Shown here in pieces: positions 1 to 7,715 of a stretch of 14,281 nucleotides of DNA. The stretch lies in assembly GCA_021784715.1 (NCBI GenBank), contig JAJYHP010000088.1, positions 1 to 14,281 of the forward strand, given 5' to 3'. Position 1 is the first letter of the stretch; every line of letters starts with the position of its first letter. Position numbers and translations under genes: made by a program. Origin of the DNA: a bacterium. GTDB lineage: Bacteria > Eremiobacterota > Eremiobacteria > Baltobacterales > Baltobacteraceae. A model generated the notes under the pieces. It saw nothing but the letters and a program-made list of their open reading frames with translations, was not told where the DNA came from and ran no database searches.

Positions 1-354
1 GATCTCTACTACGGCGACGCGATGCGCGTCGGGCAAATTCTTCGCAACGTGCTGATCAACGCGGTGCGTTATACTCCTCCCGGCGGGACGATCGAACTGC
101 AGTGCAACCAAGACGGAGGGCGACTGCACGTGCGCATCAACGACAGCGGCCCGGGAATCGCGCCGGAGGATCGCGAGCGCGTCTTCGAACCCGGTTACCG
201 GGGTGCAAACGTCAGCGCTGCGGGAAGCGGGCTCGGGTTGGCGGTGGTTCGCCAGTTAACCGAAGAGCTCGGCGGTCACGTCGACGTGCGTTCGCGCCCC
301 GGCAGCGGCGCGACGTTTTGGATCGATCTTCCGATGGTCTCGCTAAAGCCGTAG
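1..354 (+). CDS. Sensor histidine kinase, C-terminal ATPase domain (partial)
   Basis: This is the end of a two-component sensor kinase, cut by the left edge; 117 residues are visible and the frame is open to base 1. The HATPase_c domain is complete enough to name. The N box is RNVLINAVRYTPPGG, with Asn16 and Asn20 of the visible part. The G1 box is DSGPGIAPEDRERVFE, and the G2 box is GSGLGLAVVRQL. The domain binds ATP so that the kinase can phosphorylate its own histidine. That histidine, the sensor domain and any membrane segments lie outside the window, so the signal cannot be inferred. The gene ends 123 bases before the lipoprotein gene. The ATG at base 22 is an internal methionine, not the start. 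The family call is certain; the specific role is unknown. Confidence 0.93.
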   Translation, partial: DLYYGDAMRVGQILRNVLINAVRYTPPGGTIELQCNQDGGRLHVRINDSGPGIAPEDRERVFEPGYRGANVSAAGSGLGLAVVRQLTEELGGHVDVRSRPGSGATFWIDLPMVSLKP

Positions 355-477
355 CAGCGATCGCAGGAGAGCGTTGAGGAGAACCTTTTCGGACGCGTTC
401 GAAAATTTGCTTTACGGCATGTAGGTGCCGTCTGCCACTATGAAGATGATGGGCGAGCGGAGTACCGTGTCGGTATT

Positions 478-1887
478 ATGAAACGACTCGCTCTTGTTGC
501 ACTATCGCTTTGTGTCGTCTTGCCCGGATGTACTTCCGGTTCCTCAAGCGCTATCGGAGCAGCGCCGCTGCCCCCAAGTCTGCCGGGCGTCGCGTCGGCG
601 AGTAAATCAATCTCAGCGACGAACGGCGGCGATATTCTCCTCGGACAGATCGTCGCGGTGCACGTCGAACCCAATGTTTTGTCCGTCGATCAGAACGTGC
701 GCGTGGATTTTTCACCGACGCTGCGCGAAGCTGCACCCAATCCGGGTTGGGCGGTCGCTGCGGGAGAGCTCTCGGTAACGATACCCCAGGGAACCAACAA
801 TCGTCGCCACGTTATGGAAATATATCGCTCGTTACGTGATGTGCCCGACGGGATAACGCTACGGCTACCCTACAGCGCAAGCGACGCAGCGAGCGTTCAA
901 GATGCCCGCGCTCCATTGGTGACGTTCGTAACTCCCTCGGGGACACGCCGCATCGTGCTCGATGGAACGTTCGATACGGTCAACCATATCGCGACGGTGA
1001 CGATTCCCCGTCCTATGCTCAAGAACGTCATCGCCATTCATCTCGCGCTCGGCATGAATGCCGTCGCGCCGAACGCGCGTGGAGTGCAGAGTGTCGCAAT
1101 CCAAACGGGCGGGCGATACTGGAATGACGCGACTCGTCAATGGGGTTCGGTGCCGATCGCCGTCGATCCAAACGCGCGAACGTTAGTCGTCGTTCACGGA
1201 ATTTTCAGCAGCGTGGAGTCGAGCTATCCCTGCGCGCACGACTATATGACGACGGCTTCCTCGCAGCCGGGAGCGTATCAACAAGTCGTCGGATTTGATT
1301 ACGATTATACGGAGCCTCCGAGCGTCAACGGCCCCAAACTTGCAGCATTCATCAACGGTTTGCATCTTGCCGACTACGATATCGAGGCGCACAGTTACGG
1401 CACCCTCGTCGCCTTGGGAGCGTTGCAGGGTTTGAATACTCAACCGAATCGCGCGATTCTCGTCGGTGGTCCATTGCCCTTGCGCGGCTCACCGCTCGTA
1501 ACGAGTCCTTGGATTCGCGATATTTTGCTTTCGCTTGCCTCGGTCACGCTCGCTACTCCGCAGCAGGTCGATAATGCGTTGGATTCGGGCATGATACAGT
1601 CGCTCGCCCCGAATAGCCAAGAATTGCAGGCGTTGCGAGCCGAGGTCTATAGCCTTCCGGCGCCGCCTCGCTTCGATCGTGTCGCCGGTACGAAACAGTA
1701 TTGGGAAGAGGATCTTTTCTCGTGGGCGCTGTGGGGGACGATTCAATATCCGTGGGATGGGGTCGTCGAAGAATCAGCTGCCGAGAGCAACGACCTGCCC
1801 TACAATCGGCAAATTGCCATTCCGTTCCAACACGTAGGGCTACCCTGCGATGCCCCGACGATATCGTTCGTGCTTGAAACGAAATAG
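478..1887 (+). CDS. Secreted lipoprotein with alpha/beta-hydrolase (lipase/esterase-like) domain
   Basis: The product has 469 residues and is probably a lipid-anchored envelope hydrolase. It starts with a basic-hydrophobic signal, MKRLALVALSLCVVLPGC, ending in a lipobox (LPGC) whose Cys18 would be lipidated. Residues about 30-230 form a Ser/Thr/Val-rich region that I do not recognise. Residues about 235-460 look like an alpha/beta hydrolase. It has an oxyanion strand VVVHGIFSS (His240-Gly241), a nucleophile elbow AHSYG (Ser306), a DGVV motif (Asp427) as in PGAP1/lipase-like proteins, and a late histidine IPFQHVGLP (His452). These give a plausible Ser306-Asp427-His452 triad. The elbow has Ala at the first usual Gly. 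Substrate is unknown; lipid or polyester esters are possible. The ATG is chosen because it begins a perfect lipoprotein signal; the upstream Shine-Dalgarno is weak. The gene stands alone and is convergent with the next pair. Confidence 0.85.
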   Translation: MKRLALVALSLCVVLPGCTSGSSSAIGAAPLPPSLPGVASASKSISATNGGDILLGQIVAVHVEPNVLSVDQNVRVDFSPTLREAAPNPGWAVAAGELSVTIPQGTNNRRHVMEIYRSLRDVPDGITLRLPYSASDAASVQDARAPLVTFVTPSGTRRIVLDGTFDTVNHIATVTIPRPMLKNVIAIHLALGMNAVAPNARGVQSVAIQTGGRYWNDATRQWGSVPIAVDPNARTLVVVHGIFSSVESSYPCAHDYMTTASSQPGAYQQVVGFDYDYTEPPSVNGPKLAAFINGLHLADYDIEAHSYGTLVALGALQGLNTQPNRAILVGGPLPLRGSPLVTSPWIRDILLSLASVTLATPQQVDNALDSGMIQSLAPNSQELQALRAEVYSLPAPPRFDRVAGTKQYWEEDLFSWALWGTIQYPWDGVVEESAAESNDLPYNRQIAIPFQHVGLPCDAPTISFVLETK

Positions 1888-1918
1888 AGGCCGGAGGTTC
1901 ATCGGCGCTCTCGGAGAG

Positions 1919-2413
1919 TTACGACAGCCCGCGGGCGCGGCGCGCGGCGCTCTCCTCGCGCTCGCGAATCGTCGCCACGAGTCGCGTCGCGATCCGCTCG
2001 AGCAGGTCGCGCAAACTCCGCTCGGCGGCTCCGTGGAGCAGCGTCGCATCGAATCGTTCGCCGAGAGCACCGAACGGCGCATGATATTCGCCTTGGAGCC
2101 AGAGTTCGGAGGACGTGCTTCCCACCGGATTGAGCGTCATCGTTCCATGAAAGCGGGGGAAGAGCCCCGGGTGGTCGGCGGCCTCCATCTCGATGTTCGC
2201 CTCCCAACGCAGCGGTGCGAGTTCGACATGCGTGGTAACGGGGATGCGCACCTCGCCTTGAACCGGTAGGTGGAGCGAACGGAGGCCGAGGGCGAGCGCG
2301 AGTTCGTCGAAGGGAGGCTCGCGACGTCCGAGCGCTGCGAAGAGTTCCAGCGCTTCGTCGCGTGCAGCCGATGCCGGAATCGGCAGATCGACATGCATCT
2401 CGACGCTTTTCAT
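1919..2413 (-). CDS. SRPBCC/START-fold-like protein, second of a tandem pair
   Basis: The product has 164 residues and starts MKSVEMHVDLPIP. The ATG overlaps the stop of the upstream gene in an ATGA, which fixes this start; a longer in-frame opening to 2575 gives an Arg-rich, non-protein-like extension and is rejected. The pattern resembles the START/SRPBCC hydrophobic-cavity fold. An N-terminal strand is followed by a helix, then alternating strands (HVELAPLRWEANIEME, FHGTMTLNPVG, SELWLQGEYHAPFGALG). A long amphipathic C-terminal helix rich in Arg, Glu and Leu follows. The segment from ELWLQGEY through the last helix matches the equivalent part of its neighbour, so the two are likely paralogues. 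Such proteins bind lipids, polyketides or other hydrophobic ligands, but no ligand can be named. The 3' end lies 31 bases from the convergent lipoprotein gene, with no clear terminator between them. Confidence 0.72.
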   Translation of the reverse strand: MKSVEMHVDLPIPASAARDEALELFAALGRREPPFDELALALGLRSLHLPVQGEVRIPVTTHVELAPLRWEANIEMEAADHPGLFPRFHGTMTLNPVGSTSSELWLQGEYHAPFGALGERFDATLLHGAAERSLRDLLERIATRLVATIREREESAARRARGLS

Positions 2414-2865
2414 GATGCCTGAGGTGTTGCCGTTCGCTCCTCGATCTCCTCGGCGAGATCGGCGAGAAGTTCGCGTGCGGTCGCCGATGCGATCCGCGCG
2501 CCGAGCACGGCGTCGAAGACGCGCCCGAACTGCCCGAGTGGCGGCTCGTATTGGCCGTCGAGCTCCAGCGTACACCCCCCACCATCACAGGAGCGAACCG
2601 CGAGCACGCCCTCAAAATCGGGGTATGGGCCGCCGCCGTAGGGATGCCAACAGACCCGCCAGACTTCATCGAAACGCAACGGATCTTCGGCGAGTTCGAA
2701 GCTCGCCTCGACATCGTGCGTCGCCTTCATCGCAACCAACGGCGCGCGTAATTCGATACGCGCGCTGCGCGCGCTCGCTGCAAGAGGCGCGAGCTTGGCG
2801 TGTAGCGCTTCGCGCGCTGCGCGATAGGGTATGCGGAGTGACCGTTGTTGGTGCAGAGCACTCAT
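2410..2865 (-). CDS. SRPBCC/START-fold-like protein, first of a tandem pair
   Basis: The product has 151 residues and starts MSALHQQRSLRIPYRAAREA. The C-terminal half carries LELDGQYEPPLGQFGRVFD, followed by a long helix (ATARELLADLAEEIEER). This Gly-x-Tyr-x-x-Pro-x-Gly turn before the last helix is typical of SRPBCC-like proteins, and it recurs in the downstream gene as GEYHAPFGALGERFD. The N-terminal half has alternating beta segments (ARIELRAPLVAMKATHDVE, WRVCWHPYG). There is no signal peptide or membrane segment, so it is probably cytoplasmic. The last bases overlap the next start as ATGA, so the pair is translationally coupled and may work as a heterodimer; that is inference. The start has only a weak AGGAT-type Shine-Dalgarno about 10 bases upstream. 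The fold call is moderate, and the ligand and function are unknown. Confidence 0.7.
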   Translation of the reverse strand: MSALHQQRSLRIPYRAAREALHAKLAPLAASARSARIELRAPLVAMKATHDVEASFELAEDPLRFDEVWRVCWHPYGGGPYPDFEGVLAVRSCDGGGCTLELDGQYEPPLGQFGRVFDAVLGARIASATARELLADLAEEIEERTATPQAS

Positions 2866-2916
2866 TGAGGAGATCCTAGCGAAAGCGCGTGAAGAATCTG
2901 AGAAAAGTCTGAACGC

Positions 2917-3267
2917 TCATGCGTAAGCTGAGAAGAACTCGTGAGGATAGAGCGCGGCGATCGCAAGTTGCGCGACCGTCGAGCGGTGCGTCGCGTGGTC
3001 GTGGAGGTTTCCGGTCGGGAGAATTCCCGGAGCGTTCGCTTGCTTCTTGACGCCGGAGACCCGCGCGAGCACCGCAGCGATCTTGAGCGCCGATTCCGTG
3101 ACGAGCGCGAGTGAAAGGTTCGCCGGCGGGACGACCGCCGAGAGTGCGAACGCGACCGGGGCGCCGGTCGGGCTCGGAACGGGGTGGAGCGGAAGCGCGC
3201 CCTGGGCGAGGCTCGGGTTCCCGAAATCGCCGCCGGCGAAGAGCGGCGGGAGGGACGTGAGGTTCAT
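2917..3267 (-). CDS. Small hypothetical protein
   Basis: The product has 116 residues and no family I recognise. It is rich in Pro, Ala and Leu in its first half (MNLTSLPPLFAGGDFG), with a hydrophobic stretch around ALSAVVPPANLSLALVT. It ends in a His-containing segment (NLHDHATHRSTVAQL) followed by AIAALYPHEFFSAYA. Reading the codons on this strand gives the C/G-ending third positions typical of neighbouring genes. The overlapping + strand frame at 3047-3283 gives a low-complexity Ser/Ala/Gly product, so I prefer this strand. No Shine-Dalgarno precedes the ATG, but a TAGACT box lies about nine bases upstream, so translation may be leaderless. It sits 51 bases upstream of the SRPBCC pair in the same direction and is divergent from padR. 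Confidence 0.55.
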   Translation of the reverse strand: MNLTSLPPLFAGGDFGNPSLAQGALPLHPVPSPTGAPVAFALSAVVPPANLSLALVTESALKIAAVLARVSGVKKQANAPGILPTGNLHDHATHRSTVAQLAIAALYPHEFFSAYA

Positions 3268-3277
3268 GGCAAGCTTA

Positions 3278-3283
3278 GTCTAG
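3278..3283 (-). promoter_or_regulatory. Possible -10 box (TAGACT) for a leaderless transcript
   Basis: Read on the - strand, TAGACT lies about nine bases before the ATG at 3267. It matches the T-A-x-x-x-T pattern of -10 boxes that sit directly before leaderless genes. No convincing -35 is visible 17 bases upstream, only a T-run. It is listed because the gene has no ribosome binding site. The assignment is weak. Confidence 0.25.
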
Positions 3284-3337
3284 CAGAATTCCCGGTCGGA
3301 AAAAATTCTCGTAAAGGCGCCGTGGCGGCAGGAAAGC

Positions 3338-3353
3338 TTATTAAAAGTAATAA
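3338..3353. promoter_or_regulatory. AT-rich palindrome, candidate PadR operator
   Basis: TTATTA and TAATAA form perfect 6-base arms around AAAG, in otherwise GC-rich DNA. The element ends one base before the padR ribosome binding site, which is where a self-regulating repressor would bind. It does not match the ATGT-N8-ACAT consensus reported for classic PadR sites. It could instead be part of a promoter -10 region (several TATTAA/TAATAA hexamers occur, but no -35 is clear), or an unstructured leader that helps initiation. Confidence 0.4.
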
Positions 3354-3354
3354 T

Positions 3355-3360
3355 AGGAGG
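3355..3360 (+). promoter_or_regulatory. Strong ribosome binding site of padR
   Basis: A perfect AGGAGG stands 7 bases before the ATG at 3368. This fixes the padR start and rules out reading the operon from any earlier frame. Confidence 0.85.
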
Positions 3361-3367
3361 GTTTACC

Positions 3368-3784
3368 ATGGCAGCCCTCGCCAAGCGCACCGCAGAAGAG
3401 GTCATCCGCGGGCCGATCAAGAGTAAAACGCTCTTCCCCGTGCTGATTCTCCATTTGCTCGAGGAGCGCGAGGATCACGGTTCGGGCCTGATGGCCCGCA
3501 TCGAAATCCTCTGCTCCGGGCTACTCGCCGTGAATACCAATACGATCTACCCGTTGCTGCGCCGTTTAGAAGAGCGCGGCTTTGTCGTGGGCCAGTGGGA
3601 GCATCCCAGTAAACGCTCGCGAAGGTTCTATCGTATTACCTCTGCCGGGCGCGAGCGTCTCGCCCGTATTAAAGCCGGCATGCTTCCCTATCTAGATTCG
3701 CTTGCGACCTCGATCGAACGGCTCCGCAGCGAACTCTACACGACCGAATCCACTCTGACGCCCGTAAGGAAAACATCAGCATGA
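3368..3784 (+). CDS. PadR-family transcriptional regulator
   Basis: The product has 138 residues and a single winged helix-turn-helix of the PadR type. Helix 1 is LFPVLILHLLEEREDHGSG, and the recognition region is NTNTIYPLLRRLEERGFV. The wing is characteristic of the family (RRFYRITSAGRERLARI). A short C-terminal helix (about residues 100-130) would serve dimerisation, so this is a short-type PadR. These proteins usually repress a neighbouring gene and release DNA on binding a small ligand. Its stop overlaps the acyl-CoA dehydrogenase start as ATGA, making it the first gene of the fad operon. I infer that it controls its own operon in response to an acyl-CoA or fatty acid. Most known beta-oxidation regulators are GntR (FadR) or TetR types, so a PadR in this position is unusual. 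The ligand is not shown by the sequence. Confidence 0.93.
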   Translation: MAALAKRTAEEVIRGPIKSKTLFPVLILHLLEEREDHGSGLMARIEILCSGLLAVNTNTIYPLLRRLEERGFVVGQWEHPSKRSRRFYRITSAGRERLARIKAGMLPYLDSLATSIERLRSELYTTESTLTPVRKTSA

Positions 3785-5604
3785 GCACCTACCGAGCCCC
3801 ACTGCGCGACATGCAGTTCGTCCTCCGCGAACTCGCCGGTATCGACGAGGTCGCAAAGCTTCCCGGGAACGAAGACACGCTCGACGTTCTCGATTCTATT
3901 CTCGAAGAGGCCGGTGCGTTTGCGACCGGCGTGCTCGATCCGCTCAATCACAGCGCGGATAAGGAAGGCTGTTCGATCGATGCGAACGGCAACGTAAGCA
4001 CCCCCAAGGGCTTCAAAGAGGCCTACAAAAAATTCGCCGACGCCGGCTGGATCGGGCTTCCCGTTCCGGCGGAGTACGGCGGCCAGGGATTGCCGCAGCT
4101 CTTGCTCGGCCCGACGTTAGAGATGTGGAACGGATCGAATATCGGTTTCGCAAACGGCCCGTTGCTCAACCAAGGCGCGATCGAAGCGATCGAACTCTGC
4201 GGTTCGCACGATCAGAAGAAAACCTACATTCCCAACCTCGTCTCCGGGAAGTGGACGGGGACGATGAACCTCACCGAACCGCAGGCGGGCTCCGATCTCG
4301 CGCAGGTTCGCGCGAAGGCGGTTCCCGAGGGCGAGCATTATCTCATTAGCGGCGAGAAAATTTTCATCACCTTCGGCGAGCATGACATGGCCGAGAATAT
4401 AATCCATCTCGTTCTCGCGCGTCTCCCCGATGCGCCCGAAGGGACCAAGGGTATCTCGATGTTCATCGTCCCGAAATTCCTCGTCAAGCCCGACGGATCG
4501 CTTGGCGAAAAGAACGACGTCATCTGTGCGGGCATCGAACACAAGCTCGGTATCAACGGAAACCCCACCTGTACGATGAAGTTCGGCGAAAAAGGGAAGG
4601 GTGCGATCGGCTTCCTGGTCGGCGAGGCGAATCGCGGCTTGGAATATATGTTCATTATGATGAACGCGGCTCGCTTCTCGGTCGGCGTCCAGGGCTACGC
4701 GGTAGCGGATCGCGCCTACCAAAGCTCGCTGGCATACGCCAAGGAACGCGTGCAGATGTCCGATGCGACCACACGCAATAAAGCGCCGGTCCGCATTATC
4801 GAACACCCCGACGTGCGCCGCATGCTGATGTGGCAGAAGGCAAACATCGAAGCGATGCGCGCGCTTGCCTACGTCACCGCAGCTTCGCTCGATTTCGCAC
4901 AGAAGAGCCCCGACGAAAAGACCCGGAAAGAGCATAAAGCTTTTATCGAGTTGATGATTCCGATCGTGAAGGGCTGGTGCACCGAGAACGCCATCGAACT
5001 CTGCTCCAACGCGCTGCAAATTTTCGGCGGCATGGGTTATGTTGAGGAGACGGGGATCGCCCAGCAGTATCGCGACGTGCGTATCACCACCATCTACGAA
5101 GGAACGACCGGTATTCAGGCGCTCGATCTCGTCGGACGTAAGCTGATCCGCGATATGGGCGCAACCGCGACCACCGTTATCAAAACGATGGAAAAATTCG
5201 CGAAGGAAGCCTCGGCTCACCCGAACGCCGACGTGAAGGCGGTCGGCGATGCATTGCTCAAGAGCATCGCCTCGCTCGCCGAAGTCTCGCAGTGGATCGG
5301 CATGAACGCGATGGGCGATCTGAAAAAAGCCTTCGCCTGTTCGGTTCCCTACCTCAAGCTGTGGGGCGTCGTCGCCGGCGGCTGGCAGATGGGGCGCGCG
5401 GCGAAGGTCGCCGCCGAGAAAATCGCCGCGGGCGATAAGGATCCGTTCTATCCGGCGAAACTCGCGACCGCGAAATTCTATGCCAGCCACGTTCTCTCGC
5501 AAGGGGCGTGGTATAAGCGGCAGATTATCGACGGCGCGGGCGACGTGATGACGTTGCCGGAGGACGGCTTCGAACTCGACCGCAAAATGACGGTGACGGC
5601 GTAA
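3781..5604 (+). CDS. Acyl-CoA dehydrogenase, long (about 600 aa) DmdC/FadE-like type
   Basis: This FAD enzyme (607 residues) makes the first oxidation step of acyl-CoA, giving the 2-enoyl-CoA. Its length exceeds the usual 380-400 because it has an N-terminal cap (about 1-60) and an extra C-terminal helical domain (about 470-600). This layout is that of the DmdC/PA0506-like family, not E. coli FadE. The middle domain has the flavin signature LTEPQAGSDLAQVR (from Leu164). The C-terminal catalytic domain has QIFGGMGYVEETGIAQQYRD and then IYEGTTGIQA, whose Glu440 is the likely catalytic base. DmdC itself acts on 3-methylmercaptopropionyl-CoA, but general fatty acyl-CoA is more likely here, because the next genes finish a beta-oxidation turn. 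Electrons would go to an electron-transfer flavoprotein, not encoded in the window. The start overlaps padR, with AAGGA at 3766-3770. Confidence 0.93.
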   Translation: MSTYRAPLRDMQFVLRELAGIDEVAKLPGNEDTLDVLDSILEEAGAFATGVLDPLNHSADKEGCSIDANGNVSTPKGFKEAYKKFADAGWIGLPVPAEYGGQGLPQLLLGPTLEMWNGSNIGFANGPLLNQGAIEAIELCGSHDQKKTYIPNLVSGKWTGTMNLTEPQAGSDLAQVRAKAVPEGEHYLISGEKIFITFGEHDMAENIIHLVLARLPDAPEGTKGISMFIVPKFLVKPDGSLGEKNDVICAGIEHKLGINGNPTCTMKFGEKGKGAIGFLVGEANRGLEYMFIMMNAARFSVGVQGYAVADRAYQSSLAYAKERVQMSDATTRNKAPVRIIEHPDVRRMLMWQKANIEAMRALAYVTAASLDFAQKSPDEKTRKEHKAFIELMIPIVKGWCTENAIELCSNALQIFGGMGYVEETGIAQQYRDVRITTIYEGTTGIQALDLVGRKLIRDMGATATTVIKTMEKFAKEASAHPNADVKAVGDALLKSIASLAEVSQWIGMNAMGDLKKAFACSVPYLKLWGVVAGGWQMGRAAKVAAEKIAAGDKDPFYPAKLATAKFYASHVLSQGAWYKRQIIDGAGDVMTLPEDGFELDRKMTVTA

Positions 5605-5606
5605 TC

Positions 5607-7715
5607 ATGGCGCTGGTACACACCGAAGATCGCGACGGCGTGCGGATTATCACCCTCGATAATCCGCCCGTCAACTCGCTTTCGTTCGCCCTCTCGGGCG
5701 AGTTTTACCCGATCGTCGAGGCGGCAAGCGCCGACGAGAACGTTCGCGCCGTCATCATACGGGGAGCGAACCGTCAATTCTCGGCGGGCGCCGATATCAA
5801 CGATTTTGCAACCGAACCGACCCCCGAGACGAAAACCGTCCGCGACGTTATCGCAGCGATCGAACGGAGCGAGAAAATCTTCGTGGCCGCGATCGAAAAA
5901 AATGCGCTTGGCGGCGGGCTCGAACTCGCGCTCGCCTGCGACTATCGCGTCGCAACGGCCGACACGAAGCTCGGCTTGCCGGAAATTAAACTCGGCCTGC
6001 TCCCCGGTGCGGGCGGCACCCAGCGTCTTCCACGAGCGATCGGCGCACAAGATGCGCTCGACATGATGCTCAAAGGTCGTAACGTCAAAAGCGATGAGGC
6101 GACCGCGAAGGGCCTCCTCGACGAAGTCGTCGACTCGCCCGAGCATCTCCTCGATGCTGCGCTGAAAATCGCGCTGGCTGCGCCGTTAGGGAAGCGCCGT
6201 ATCTCGCAACGGCGCGTCGAGCTCGGTAAAGGGATCAGCGCGCAAGCGGCGGCGTTCGTCGTCTCGCAGGCACACAAAATGGTCCCGGCCGAAGATGCAG
6301 GCGGTCTTGCCGCTCATAAACTCATCGATGCCGTCGAAGCTGCGGTGGAATTACCGTTCGCTTACGGGCTTGCGCGCGAAGCGCGTCTCTTCGAAGAGCT
6401 CGCGCGCTCGGCACCCTCCTTTGCGTTGCGGCATGTCTTCTTTGCCGAACGCGAACTCAATAAGATCCCCGGCCTCCCGGCGGCCGAACCGCTGCCGATC
6501 GCGAAGGCGGCGGTCATCGGTGCCGGCACGATGGGAACCGGAATCGCGATTACCTTCGCGCAAGCGGGCATTCCGGTCGTCGTCATCGATTCCAACGATG
6601 CCGCCGTCGAGAAAGCAAAGCAGACCGTCTTCGGTATGTTCATGTATCAGGTCCAAAAAGGGCGCATGACGCAAGAAGAGGCGTGGAAACTCGGACAGTC
6701 GATTCAATTTACCGAGGATTATAGCGAACTCGCCGATGCCGACGTCGTGGTCGAAGCAGTCTTCGAAAGCATGGATGTGAAGAAGGAGGTCTTTGCAAAG
6801 GTCGATGCGATTGCAAAACCCTCGTGCATCCTCGCTTCGAATACCTCGACGCTCGATATCGACGAAATGGCAAGCGTCACCAAACGCCCGGATCGCTTTC
6901 TCGGGCTGCACTTTTTCGTTCCGGCCAATATCATGCCGCTGCTCGAAATCGTGCGCGGAAAGCAGAGCTCCCCTCAGGTTCTCGCAACGGCGTTCAAACT
7001 CGGGAAGACGCTCCGTAAGACGGCGGTGCTCTCGACCAACTCGTTCGGGTTCATCGGCAATCGCATGGTCTTCGATTATGCAAAAGCTGCCGGGGAACTC
7101 GCGGAATGGGGGGTATCCCCGATGCGGATCGACGGAGTCGCAAAAAAATTCGGTTTCCCGATGGGACCATTTGCGATGGGCGATCTCTCCGGGATCGACG
7201 TGGCTTGGCACATCGCTAAAGCACGCCCCGACGTTGCGAAAGGAAAGACCGACGTCATCGATCGGCTCGTCGAGATGAAACGATTGGGCCAAAAGACGAT
7301 GGCCGGTTACTTCAAATACGATAAGAGCGTCGGTAAAGGGCGCGAACCGATCGCCGACCCCGAGGTGGAAGCGCTCTTTGCCGAAGAGGCAAAGAAGGCG
7401 GGAATCGCCCCGCGTACGGTTGACGACGCGGAGATTCTCGAACGGTTGACGTTCGCACTGATCAATCGCGGGGCATTTTTGCTCGAAGAGGGCGTCGCAC
7501 TTCGCCCCGGCGATATCGATATCGTCTACGTCTACGGCTACGGCTTCCCGCCGCACCATGGCGGGCCGATGTGGTATGCCGATGAGGTCGGCGTCAAACA
7601 TGTCTACGAACGCGTCGTTGCCTTCGGTTGGGAGCCCGCGCCGCTCTTAAAAGCGCTCGCCGAAAAGAACGGCACGTTTGCAAGCTATAAGCAAGGAGAG
7701 TTGATCCATGCGTGA
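5607..7715 (+). CDS. fadJ: Bifunctional enoyl-CoA hydratase / 3-hydroxyacyl-CoA dehydrogenase
   Basis: This is the alpha subunit of a fatty-acid oxidation complex (702 residues; FadB/FadJ are about 710-730). Residues 1-190 are a crotonase domain. [15 protein letters not shown] holds Glu106, and [19 protein letters not shown] holds Glu126. These match the two catalytic glutamates of enoyl-CoA hydratase, at the same 20-residue spacing. Residues about 300-480 bind NAD through GAGTMG (Gly305, Gly307, Gly310). The catalytic dyad is His435 ([18 protein letters not shown]) and Glu447. Two C-terminal dehydrogenase domains follow ([28 protein letters not shown]). Usual HFFNP is HFFVP here. It hydrates the enoyl-CoA and oxidises the 3-hydroxyacyl-CoA with NAD. 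The gene begins 2 bases after the dehydrogenase stop, with only a weak GGTGA, so coupled translation is likely. Whether it is FadB- or FadJ-type by descent is unsettled. Confidence 0.93.
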   Translation: MALVHTEDRDGVRIITLDNPPVNSLSFALSGEFYPIVEAASADENVRAVIIRGANRQFSAGADINDFATEPTPETKTVRDVIAAIERSEKIFVAAIEKNALGGGLELALACDYRVATADTKLGLPEIKLGLLPGAGGTQRLPRAIGAQDALDMMLKGRNVKSDEATAKGLLDEVVDSPEHLLDAALKIALAAPLGKRRISQRRVELGKGISAQAAAFVVSQAHKMVPAEDAGGLAAHKLIDAVEAAVELPFAYGLAREARLFEELARSAPSFALRHVFFAERELNKIPGLPAAEPLPIAKAAVIGAGTMGTGIAITFAQAGIPVVVIDSNDAAVEKAKQTVFGMFMYQVQKGRMTQEEAWKLGQSIQFTEDYSELADADVVVEAVFESMDVKKEVFAKVDAIAKPSCILASNTSTLDIDEMASVTKRPDRFLGLHFFVPANIMPLLEIVRGKQSSPQVLATAFKLGKTLRKTAVLSTNSFGFIGNRMVFDYAKAAGELAEWGVSPMRIDGVAKKFGFPMGPFAMGDLSGIDVAWHIAKARPDVAKGKTDVIDRLVEMKRLGQKTMAGYFKYDKSVGKGREPIADPEVEALFAEEAKKAGIAPRTVDDAEILERLTFALINRGAFLLEEGVALRPGDIDIVYVYGYGFPPHHGGPMWYADEVGVKHVYERVVAFGWEPAPLLKALAEKNGTFASYKQGELIHA

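Noticed and set aside
407..441. Possible promoter before the lipoprotein gene (TTGCTT or TTTACG with CACTAT)
   Set aside because: Spacings are 23 and 19 bases and the -10 matches only three of six positions; not supportable.
1888..1918. Bidirectional terminator between the lipoprotein gene and the SRPBCC pair
   Set aside because: Only a short CTCT/AGAG pairing is present, with no T-run on either strand.
2414..2575. Longer N-terminus of the second SRPBCC-like protein
   Set aside because: The extension is Arg-rich and overlaps the first gene; the ATGA junction marks the natural start.
3047..3283. + strand open frame over the small hypothetical gene
   Set aside because: Low-complexity Ser/Ala/Gly/Thr product with no ribosome binding site; the - strand frame has better codon bias.
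4117..5502. 461-codon - strand open frame opposite the acyl-CoA dehydrogenase
   Set aside because: It is the antisense reading of a certain gene, is rich in His/Arg/Asp without motifs, and has no ribosome binding site; GC-rich codon bias creates such frames.
6351..7601. 416-codon - strand open frame opposite the bifunctional enzyme
   Set aside because: Antisense shadow of a gene with full catalytic motifs; no protein family features.
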